Positions 37,401-48,800 of a DNA stretch of 64,000 bases are shown piece by piece (within the stretch, counting starts at the first letter, position 1; each line of letters starts with the position of its first letter). Source of the stretch: Limanda limanda (Eukaryota; Chordata; Actinopteri; Pleuronectiformes; Pleuronectidae). The position numbers and the translations under genes were made by a program. The notes below the pieces were generated by a model. That model worked only from the letters and a program-made list of their open reading frames with translations, made no database searches and was not told the DNA's origin. The stretch covers positions 19,371,639 to 19,435,638 of the forward strand of contig NC_083653.1 in the NCBI RefSeq assembly GCF_963576545.1, given 5' to 3'.

Positions 37401-40400
37401 TTAGTTTACACTGAAGCAAGAGGGGCCACACCTCTTTAGGCCACTGCATAGAAACTGCGATGCGTTCAAACACACCAAAATAAGAATCGATTTCCGATTC
37501 CCGGAACTGCGGAACCAACGCCATTTGTTTAGTCACATCCAATGTGCAAAATGAGCTAGCTAGTGGAGAAGAGAGGGTGGTTTGGGGTGAACGTGCTGCA
37601 CTTGCAGCCTCCAATTCCAACCTCCGTAGTTTCACCTCCTTCTCTGCCTCAATCCGTCGGATCTCCAGATGGTGCTCACGCTCAGCTTGCCTCTCTCCAC
37701 GCTCAGCCTCCATTTGCAAGCGGGCCAACCTTACTTTCAGACGGGCGTCCTGAGACGACATTAATAAAGTAGGTGACAACGGATTAAAGCGTGGTAAGGT
37801 AGCGGGTGGCTTAGCCTCTGCCCCAGCCTGCATGTCCTCCCTATCATCACTACAAGGAGAAGCCGCATTCACACCAAGCACCTCCCTGCCCACCAGCATA
37901 TCCACGACACACTCCTTAAGTCTCGCTTTGAGCAGGGTCCCCTGAACTGGAAACTCAAAATGAGCCGCTATGGCATATAAATCAGCCTTCCGGCATCTGT
38001 CAATTCGATCCATAGACGGATCAGCCAAAAAGACACCCAAATCAAAAGCCTCCATAACGAGCCCTACAAAAACAACTACTGCCTATCTTATACACACAAA
38101 CCAGCTACACTATGTGCACACCTGCATCGAACACCTCTAAGCCAGCCCGACGTGGAGTCCTACAATGAGTATCCCGGACGAGCCCCCAAATATGTTACGG
38201 CTCCAGGATGTTAGCTTGCTACGTCTAGGGGGGGAGTAGGGGAACCATAACACATGTTACTGTTAGGCTGACTCGGAGAACAACAAAACAGGGCACAACA
38301 GCAAACTGGATCAGTAAGTGTGTTTTATTTAGCCAGCAATCCGCCAAGGGGAATAGGGAACTATAAGCGGAGCCAAAGCAAAGAAAACAAGATAAAGTGA
38401 CAACTAACTAGTGCACACATACAACCTAGCTAATACATACAGAGGGTGGCCCCGCTCCTAACCTGATGTGATAACAGAGTATGGTCTACGTGATGGCAGT
38501 GTAAACCCAAGGGTGTCTTACCTATTCACCTAAACCCCGGTGGCATCTCACAAACAAAAGGCAACAGCTCCACACAGCCCACACACAGGCAGACAATGGC
38601 CTCTCTCAATGGAGACAAAACAGGTGCAACTTATCAAGGCCTGACGACACTAATTGGCCAACAGACAGCTCCCAGATTGGACAGGGGGTTGGACGATGGT
38701 GGAGGAACAGCCAATGGTGTGAGACCTGCAGAGAATGAGAGGGGAGACACAGGAAAACAACCACACACGTAACAGTCACCAACCTTTTTGAAACTGAGAA
38801 CTACTTCGAAGGTACTGAGTAGTACGAAGGGCTACTTGTTTGATACAAACTTCCTGAATAACAAAGTTGCAAAGATCACATTTTAATAATAATAATATAT
38901 GTGAAGAGAATGTCTGATCACATCAATTTAAATTATTTCTCGCAATAATCATTAACAACGATTTCCACAACAATAATGGTAGGAAACAGATATATTAAAA
39001 CAGGCTTTATTTTTTTGTTAAGCTGTTTCAACTTTGCTTAAATTCAACCTTATTGAAGTACTTTTGGTGCTATTTATCACTACATTCCTCCATCAATCTG
39101 TACTTTTTCAAAAATAGAGAAACAATAAATTAAATTAGAATCACCTTGTTACAACGATGACGAAGTTCAACCAAAAATAACACATGCATGTGACTGGGGT
39201 GTAATGTTTTTAAGTGTCTTCTCAATTTGTTGGGTCTCATACTGTCAGCTGAGTTTTCAGACCTAATATATACACTAGTCTCTCCTCATCCCCCCCTTCA
39301 TTCACTGTGAACCCAAGAGCAAGACAGGCTTCATCATACGTTATTTTCAACTTGGTTGGCGGTTTTGACTTTTTTTTTTTAAAATTTCGAGCAAGCCTTG
39401 CATCCGGCGGGCCAAGCTGGACCCCCTGGCGGGCCGTATCCGGCCCGCGGGCCGTATGTTTGACACCCCTGGGTTAGAGGATCGGGCCACTGACTCAGGG
39501 CTGTAGTAGGACAGCCTTGAGGTTTCATGATTGAGAGCAGCCTATTTATATATATACAGTATGTGTGTGTAGGGTTTCGGCCTTCTAGGAAATATATCAT
39601 TTTTTTAAAGTGCTGCTTTCAGTTTGCCCTGAGTCTCCGACACACACACACACACACACACACACACGGTTTAAACTTAAAATATAGTTATTAAAGGGTT
39701 GGTTCTGCCAAAAATTTAAATTCACTCATTATCTACTCACAACTATGCTGGTGGAGGGGTGAGAGAAGTGTTAGACTCCACAAAACACTTCTGGAGTGAT
39801 AGGGTTAAACAGACCACTTCTTCCAACTAAAAAAACAAACAGAAAATGCCTGCATGTTGCTCCTGTGGCGTCATCCAAATGTACATAAGCCCGGACATTT
39901 AAAATTGACTTGAAACAAAGTAATTTACACCATACGCAGAAGCAGCTCTGGAGGAAGATGAGGTGACTACAAAACTGTGCTGCCAGGTTGGAGATGTAAT
40001 GAAACATCGTCTACTGTCCCAGCAAGTCTTTCCTTTCAGAATTAGCTTTTATGGCCTTATATAATTCATTGTTTCTGTCAATGAACATGCACAATAATAA
40101 AGTAGACATGCAGCAGAACAACAACAACCACGGTCAAATTGAATTAATTTGATTTACTTATATCAAAAATGTGGCTCAAGGCGCTCAACAATCTCTACAA
40201 CATCCGCTATCCTTAGACAGTCTACTCAAGCAGTCTGAGCGTTTTATTTGATCATTTCTATTATTTTAATGCACTTAATTAAACATTCAGCTCCATTTTT
40301 ATTGATTTGACTTATACAGTAGGAGTCCACACTCTTGACTTCCTCTCCCTGGCTGACATACAGGACAGGGAGCCTAGGCTGTTCCTCGGCTAGTCCATCG

Positions 40401-42755
40401 CAAGCTCAATAATTTTGCTGACAGGTGATAGCAGTCCCACTGCATGTGACAAAGCTTCCTATCAGTCCTCTGTACTCCTCTGTAAACGTCTCTAAATGAA
40501 GGCTCCGTGTTTCTCTCAATAAATGCCTTAAAATTCTTCACTACATTAGCTATATGAGTCTGGAAAGACGGATGTAAACTGTAACTTTAATGGTTGGGAG
40601 AGGCGCATAACCATGAGGTTGTAACTCCATTTCTGTTATGGCTTCATAACATTTCAGTATTCGTAAATAAATCATTTTCTATTTACCCTTCAAATCCACT
40701 TCAAGACCAATATCCACTTCCCTTTTACCGCTTGGACAGCTTATCGCTAACCTTGCTTTAACCTTGCATTTCTGTGATGGAGTTATGACAGATATACACT
40801 TAAAGTCAAATATACTGTAAGATTTAGGTGAAAGGGATCTATATAAGGCGTTAAAATACTTTATATTTAAATTGGGACCTGGTCCTCTCTACAAGAGTTG
40901 AGATTGGACAAACTAAACACCTTTAGAGTTTTTTGGCAAGTGAAGGCTACCACAGGTTCTCCTTCATGTTTATAAGGGGGCGAGGTGAGGGGTATTCAGC
41001 TGCAACATGCATCTTCACCACTAGATCTCACTAAATTCTACACACCGAAGCTTTAACCTTGTCCGCCATTGTTGTATGTGTGTGTGTGTGTGTGTGTGTG
41101 TGCTTGTAGATTAGTCGGAGCAGCAGTAAAAGTAGTAAAAGCACCTAAAAGAAAGAATTTGCTACAAAGTAGACAACTGTCTGTTTGTAAATTACTCTTA
41201 ACAATTATACACAGAAAGTTTATTTGTTACTTGTTCTAAGACAGATGAAGGATAAAAAATGTGAACATGCACTCGCTCGCATGGTTGCACAATCATGCGA
41301 GTTACACACGATAAACAGTGTAAAGCTGTACAGTGTAAGTACAATCTTTCACAGTTTTTCAAAATTGTTTAAAGATGTATAAAACCCTGTCAGGCTCACT
41401 TTGTCATTTCACATTAGAAATAATGTACTCGATGTACTGAAAGAACTGGCAGATCACAATGAAGTTCAAATCGTATATGTTGATCTTGCCAGGTTGCTGC
41501 ATTCTGGTCTCATTGTTGAGCTCAGTAAATGTAACAGTTTTTACACAACCGACCATGAGAGTCCGTGAAGCTGTTATGTCAGGCCATTATATGGTTGCTC
41601 CTGTTTGTCATTAATAACAGAGTGGATGTAGAATGGGGTCGATATCGTTGGAAATCTGTTATTCTTCTCCACTCTTATTTCTCTCCCTCATTATAGCCTA
41701 TAGTCTCTTGTGTGCTGGAAATGTCCTTTTTTCACATTGCAATCCAGTTTTCATGGCATGAATATGTTGCTGCCAGTGGTTATCGAATGCCTGATGTGAA
41801 TTGTTTACCCTCAAGGTTTTACTTGTCATGTTGCATTCATGGTGGGTCTGTAAACAACGCACGAAAAGCAGCTGATTATCCAGGTTTATTTGCATTTGAA
41901 AAAGATCAAACATCCCTGCCCCTTTTTCACCACTACATTCCGACAATAATACAAAATTATTTAGATTGTAACATAGTGGAGATATTTCAGACGTCACACA
42001 CACTTATTATTTATTATCTTTAGAGACCTTTCTTGCCTTACTACACATGCTTCTCTTGCGCACACTTCCTTTTCAAAATGTGTTAAATCCTTATCTGTGG
42101 CATGGCACGACAACACCATCGTATGAATGAGTGTTTTGTTGTTGTTATTATCAGGAGTGCCCCTCTGTTTTTGATCACACTATTTCTTTAAAAAACCAGT
42201 GGAAAGGATTTCTAGGAAATATAAATTTGTAATCTTTTTTCTGTTGTGGCTGAACGGAAGATCATTTAAAAGTAAATCAACCAAAGGGCAAAAGGAGGCT
42301 GATTCATTCCTCAGATTAGTACATAAAAAAAGACAAGCGCCACATTTCCACAATGTTTTCCACATTAGTTTTCATTGTTTTCTGCTGCCTCTCATATAAA
42401 GATGTAATTTCATGTGAGCTGTCAGTCAAGCTCGACAACTCCTCACAGCCTCAAACAACAGTGAATAGAGGAAGACTCACGTGGCCTTTTAAACGCAATA
42501 ACTGGCCTGTGTCTGAAATTAATCCTTGAAATTTAAGGCAGGGTGAAGTTGTGCACAGCTGTGTGTCTTGTCTGAGGTAACTAAGGTGACACAATGCATT
42601 GTGGGATTGTTTGCAAAGAATTGACCTACAATAAAACTTTACCGTTCAATGGAGGAGATTGTTGTTTAAAATTTCACACTGACTTATATAAAGTCGTACA
42701 TTTTTGGACACTGAGTCACACTTGTTATTGTGAAGACATACATGTCAACATATTG

Positions 42756-42818
<63 letters not shown>

Positions 42819-45800
42819 GAGAGAACAAAGTAAATTCATCACAATCACTGCAGTTGCTTACTAAATGGAGATAATGGAGACAAGAGAAACATCCACTTAT
42901 AGATTCAACACGAGAGGTGTCACTGGTTATTTATCTTTCATGTGTTAATTGTGTAATTTAGTCTCTGCCTTAATGCCCTATAACAAGATGCACTGAGAGG
43001 CACAGTGATGGGGAAGATTTCCATGGCTACAAATTGCGAGCCTCAGGCTTTGGAGCTAATTGCCATTGTCATTGAGATCTTTGGAGCAGATCTGAGCAAC
43101 AATTCTGTTGCACAAGCCCGAGCTACAGTTGTGCTTTCGCAAGAGAGTCAGCGTTGTGGCTGATAAAAAACAAGCTCATGTTCAGGATGATTGTTGTGTG
43201 GAAGGAGACAGACAGAAGTACAAAAAGTCCAGTAGAACGACATGTGGTTTTTAATTATTTGTATAGGATTTATTGTGATTATTAAGAATCCCTGATTGTT
43301 TGCTAAGATGGGGAGACATACACCCCTGAAGCCGAGATGATATCCAGAAGTCTGTGAGTCAGTTGTCAGTCAGGGCATGTTCAATTTGTTTTGGGGATTT
43401 CGCATTGGATGTTTATCTTCAAAGCGTAGCCTGCTCTTGCTAGTGTATCCAGGATTATCCACCCTGACCCTGGGCGGAGCTGTGGCTCAGGGGGGAGAGC
43501 GGGTCGACCAGATTCCAGAATCCTGAATCAGAAGGTCGACAGTTAGATTCCTGTCTCCCCTGTCCTGTATGCCAAAGCAAGCAGCAAGATGCTGAAATTG
43601 AAAACCCTGACTGCTGTGCTGGAAGCATATGAGTGATGTATGATAGACAAGTGCTGCAAGTAGATAAACTGTATGAGTTTGTGAGTGATGGGGTAGATGG
43701 CAAAACTGTACTGTAAAGCGCTTTCGAGAGTTTAATAAAATAGTCCTAGTTCTTAAAGAGAAAACAGGAAGGAGATTCAAACTACTGAGAGAGAACTATA
43801 GGTACATACACTTACAAAGCTCTGTAGCACCTGTAGAAGCAGGTTTGGTTATTAACATATTTACTATTATTAATAATTATCAGGGCTGGTTATTTATATT
43901 ATCATTTTTAAATCTGTATTACTAAATAGGAGGCACCACTTTGGTAAAAGGACCAATAACAAAACTGTTGTTACAGTCTCTTGGTAATCAACTAGAAGTA
44001 TCAATATTTGGGGAAATATCAGTAATGTAACAATCCAGTTGTCACACAGGGCGAATACAGAAATCATCATAAAATCGTCACTGATTAAGGAACAGAATTT
44101 ATCAACCGCAACAATATTCCTATAATAACTTTCAATTATCAAACAACCCTTATCCAACGACAAGCAACCATACGTAAGCACAAGCATCTATAATCTCATA
44201 GAGTGCATGCATGCGTGTGTGTGTGAGTTACATCAGGGCTTTTTGCCTTGCTACTCAGGTGGTCACGACTAGCTGGTTTATTCAGGGCAGCAGGAAAACA
44301 GTGAAGCCGACTCATATGGAGGAAAAACGTGACCTGTTTCGTCCCCTGTTTTGTAATCCTGCACGCAGTGAGAGAGATCAGTTGATGCTGGCAGCTGTCT
44401 CCTTCCAGATCTGGGGTCTCATTTATAAAAGAGTGCATAGGATTCATATTGAAAGAGTACGTACGTACAAAAGCCGGAAATGGCGTATGCCAAATATAAT
44501 TCCGATTTATAAAACCATGCGCACGCTCACCTGAACGCAATGTTCGCTTTATAAATCACAGTTCACCTGGAAACGTTCGTACGTGGATCTGCCTCCAAAT
44601 CCGCCCTCCACACGCCCACTTTCCACCATAAATGGTCAATGCAAAGCACGGCGTGAATATTAAATTATTCTGCTGACCAATGAGTTTCCACCGTGAGTCC
44701 TGACGGAGTCACCGCATCAAGCGATGTGAAGAGGAAGTGAAACTTTCTGACACTGACAGCGAGGTGTTTGTTAGGGAGGTGGAGGTGAAGACCTACTTTA
44801 TGGGACAGCAGTGATGTCACTAATAAAGAAAATACACTGATACTCTGCCGCTGCTGCTGTGGATAACACACTGTGTGAGATCAGAAATCGCTGAACCCTC
44901 GCTTCCTCCTCGTCCTTCCATTCACATGCACACATCGAGCAGAACCCCGCACCGGTGTCACAGCAGTATTTATTTATTTAGAGCATCGGACCGATTCCCT
45001 CACATCAGTGGATCCTCACCTCCTCTGGGATATTATTTGGAAAGTTTCTTAATTTCTTATAAGTAATCTCCAGTGCGCTCTGTGCTCTGTGCACTGGGTG
45101 CTCTGTGCGGCACAGTCCCGTGCAGCGATCTGATGATACACGCACAGTGTTAGAAGACATTATTAAATCCTATTAATGACTCGGCTCCGTAACTCGGCTG
45201 TTAAATCCAATCTGAACCTAATTTGCTTTAAGTTGTTTTATATTTTTTAAATCAAAAGGCTTGTGTGGAGCAGATACGTCACGCGAGCAAAACTAAGCTG
45301 CTAGTTTCAATGTAAATTATGAATTGGATCAATAATCTGCTGCAGTTCACCACCTCACGTCTGTGTCGCTGTTTTCCCGTCTCCAAAACGGTCGTAAGCA
45401 TGGATCTAAGTTTGCGTAGAAATACGCACATTTTCCCGTCAAGTTTGTTTTTATAAATCCCAACGTTGGCGTGAGAGGTGGCGTACGCACGTTTCAGGCC
45501 CGTTTTGTGCGTACGCAACGGTTATAAATGAGACCCCAGAAGAGTATTTGGTGAACACAAACAGTCTTTTACTCGACCTCTGAGAAGAAGACTTGTGGCC
45601 TAGGCCTACATTTTAGGTTTGGAAGGTTTCAGTAAAGCTTTCTCCTTTTGCCAGCATCATGAAAAAGGACTGGGAGGAAGCAGCGAGAGTCAATGGGATA
45701 GTTTTTTGCTATCTTATTCAATCTGTTTTCAGATATGACACGGGTCAAGACTTTCTCCAGAGGTCGCCTTATGCACAAGAACAAAGCAGCAGGATAAAAA

Positions 45801-48800
45801 CAACAGTCATCTGAAGGATTCAGACCAGGGGTGGAGCAGCAGGCAAAGGCAGGATGTAACACGTTAACTCTGCTCCTGGGATCATGTGTTTTTGTTTACA
45901 GCACATCGACACCATCGTCCTCTTGTACCACCACAAATTCTCTTGATGTCATTGTCGGTGTCTTCAATGATGGTGGCTCCTAATTTTTAATCCTGATATA
46001 TTTGTATTATTTTTTTTGCCTTTGTGTCTGTTGAGTGTTGTAAAATTACATCAATACACCCACTGTCCGAGGTGAACCCCACAGAGGTCCATTTCTGTCT
46101 GAATAAAGGCGGAAGGATCTCTTGAATTCATCCACCCCCCACATAGGAACGGCTTGGTTTCCTTGAGAGCTCAGTAGCAAGAATCTCAGCGCAGTTACAA
46201 TAGTGGAAAAATTTCAGCTGAAGGTTCAGAAAATCTACCAACCATGCAGAGAAAAACATCTGTGATTCATCGCCTGTGAAACCACTGGCACTCCCTATGT
46301 ATATAAAACAAGTTGGTTCCATCTCCAAAAGGCACTGCTGTGAACATGACTCGACATCTGAGATAATCTGATGAGGTCTTTAAGAGACACAAACAAACGT
46401 CACCGGCCCATCATTGCATTGACAGACCAGAAACAGCCTAGTTACACCACATTTTCATACAGTTTATCGTACTAGCCTTGGTAACTAGCTGCTAGTCATC
46501 ATCCAGGCCCGTTTTTAAGGTTGCAAGAGATACATTGGTCAAACGGTTTCAGAGGCACATTATGAAAGACAAAGACATTGTTACTTGTCCTATTTATAAA
46601 TACAGAAATCTTCTGTCTGTTCTTCTACATAATGCCGAACAATAGAGGCGATAAGCAAGCAATGTCTCAGATGTGTAAATGTATGTATTGTAATGTGTGT
46701 AATGTATTTCATCAAACTTCTCTCTCTCTTTCTCTCTTGCAGGAATAATGTCTGCAACAGGGAATGGCTACGTCATTTACATGACAATCAAACGCAAGAC
46801 CAAGTTAAGGCCTCCTGAGCTCATGACCGTTAATCTAGCCATTTTCGACTTTGGCATTTCAGGTACTGTAAATCAATAATAAGCACAACCCAGCATTATT
46901 TGCACAATGTGATTTAAATTGTATAAAGACAATCAGTACAGGAGTGTTTTTATGAATGGATTTGTAGCTTTTTGGCAACTGCAAAACACCATAAAGGATA
47001 CTTTTCCTCACCACCTAGCTAAAATTACTTTGCAGAAATTACCACAAAAACATGGATTTATCACATTTATGGACATTCCATTTTTTTGTTGTCTTTATGC
47101 TTCTCGTCATTTTGCTTGGTCACTCAGATGTATTATGACATTTGTCAGCTTCACAGATCATTCAAAGGTGGAAGTGATGATCTATTAGTTAATAATACAA
47201 CAGCTTGGTGTATGTTCTGTATGATCGTATGCCTTGTTTCTGTTGAGGAGAACAATGACTGTCAATAATTTAAATGTGATTAACTTTTGCGAAAGACAAA
47301 CCATCCATACATCTGCTTTATCACATCTCCCCCTATCTCCCTTTAAATTTAGATTTAGTTTGGAATGTGGATGTACACGTGTTCTTTGATTAAACCAGAT
47401 TGATCTGGATGGATTATGAATGCATTAATTATTTTCTACAGGCTTTTTATATGTATGTTATTAATAAAACAGATGTGATGGTAACTAGATAGTCTGGTTG
47501 GATCTTTGGAAAAGTGAAATCATTCTGTGCTTGTGGTATGTCTTGTGATTTGAACTGCTACTGAGGGCAGTGGGAAAGTTCCTCTTGTTACTAAGCAATC
47601 AGCGAAACTGGTTTGGTCAAGTCAATACTGTTGAGAAGTGAATTCACATCTTCCGTACATCTCATTTAATTAATCTTCCTTGTTTAATTATTCTTCACAT
47701 ATAAGTTTACAAGTAAGGGTTGCATTTTCATTATTCATTCACATGTTACCATAGGCAGAGGCTGTTAGAGGAATTAAATGATTTTCTTTCCCTGGGCTGT
47801 TTCCAGTCTTGATAAAAACGGGCTATTGACAGCTTTTTCATTAACTCTTGTGTTGTTTTTCTATTTCACTAATTGTATTCATTGTTTAGCACTGCATCTC
47901 AAAATGTTGTCCTTGTGTATTTCAAACACGTTCTTTCTCCATTAATAATTTTTGCAAACTGACGTGTTTCTGACATGAATCACTTGTTAATTAACACTTC
48001 TACCCTAAAGAAAGCTTTGACATTTTGAATTCGAGGTTGTCCTCTGTCCCCACTGAATACTGTCACATTATGGAACCAAACTTAACAACATTTTCCTACA
48101 GCTACTAAAAAGGAACAGATTTTACAGGTAAAGGTCATCTGTTGTCATGGAGAATACTCCATTCTCTTCAGGTATCACACTGTGTTATTTTGAAAGACAA
48201 GTGTGTAGGCTAGCGTGACGCATGTATAGAGGCGATAATTCATTGGTTGTTGCTGATAGGTCATTAAACATAATCGCATCATCACAACAACTCAGCGAGT
48301 AATAAAGTGTAGAAAATACTTTATTTATTAAGGATGTTGACTTTGCCATCAGTTTTGGATGTACTCTTAGCAAATGATTAAATCTCTCTATAGAAGTGTA
48401 AAACTCAGCAGAGGGCAGATCGAATGAGATAAAATACACAAATTCAAATTGATTTCAGTGCAATTGTGATGATCTGCGACGGCCTGTGTCATGCCCATTT
48501 AGCATGAATCCTGCTACCTTCCAGTGGGTAAAACATATGTATTAGTAGTGAAAGTGAAGAGACAATTGTTCATTCTGTTATTTTCCTCTTTTTCCAATAA
48601 TTAAGAGACTCAGAGAGGAGATGTTTCAAGATTGTATGTAAACGTCTGGTCTGTGTGTATTCTGGTGTTGGTGCACCTTAGTGTGGGATGCTGACCTGAT
48701 CTGTGCAAACAAAGCTATGGTTAGCGGGGCTATCAGACCATGTGTTTCCCCTGGAGCTACTTAAGCACTTGACCTGGCTCACAATAAATGATTGAACAAG

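Larger units (their letters stand above)
32760..38774 (-). mobile_element. Complete Gmr1-type Ty3/Gypsy LTR retrotransposon (6015 bp)
   Basis: Two 582-bp LTRs, which look identical by eye, bound a single long polyprotein gene in the reverse orientation. Ends are TGTTAC...GTAACA. The 5-bp target duplication GTCAC is at 32755-32759 and 38775-38779. The primer-binding site lies 4 nt inside the 5' LTR and the polypurine tract abuts the 3' LTR. The integrase domain precedes reverse transcriptase, which places it in the Gmr1 group of deuterostome Ty3/Gypsy elements (first described from Atlantic cod). Every structural part needed for a copy-and-paste cycle is visible and uninterrupted, so the copy is young. 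It lies antisense in opn5 intron 1 and inside older DNA-transposon sequence. Confidence 0.96.
32750..38860. mobile_element. Second hAT-like repeat end interrupted by the retrotransposon
   Basis: If the retrotransposon and one GTCAC are removed, the flanks join into CAGGGGTCACCAACCTTTTT followed by gaaactgagaactacttcgaagg, a dispersed fish repeat end of hAT style. The other end of this repeat was not located. The left boundary is 32750; the right limit given is only how far the resemblance is clear. Confidence 0.55.
32415..39471. mobile_element. hAT-type non-autonomous transposon, host of the nested insertions
   Basis: Perfect 14-bp terminal inverted repeats CAGGGGTGTCAAAC (32415-32428) and its complement (39458-39471) are flanked by the 8-bp duplication GGTTAGAG at 32407-32414 and 39472-39479. 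An 8-bp duplication and CAGGGG ends are typical of hAT. Without the 6-kb retrotransposon and its duplication the element is about 1.04 kb, with no transposase frame. The left end continues with the usual ggggccacata...gatctcaagtgggcc sequence; the right end is rich in GGCGGGCC/GGCCCGC. Confidence 0.88.

Noticed and set aside
33412..37772. Forward-strand frames of 60-130 codons across the retrotransposon
   Set aside because: Shadows of the long reverse-strand Gag-Pol frame.
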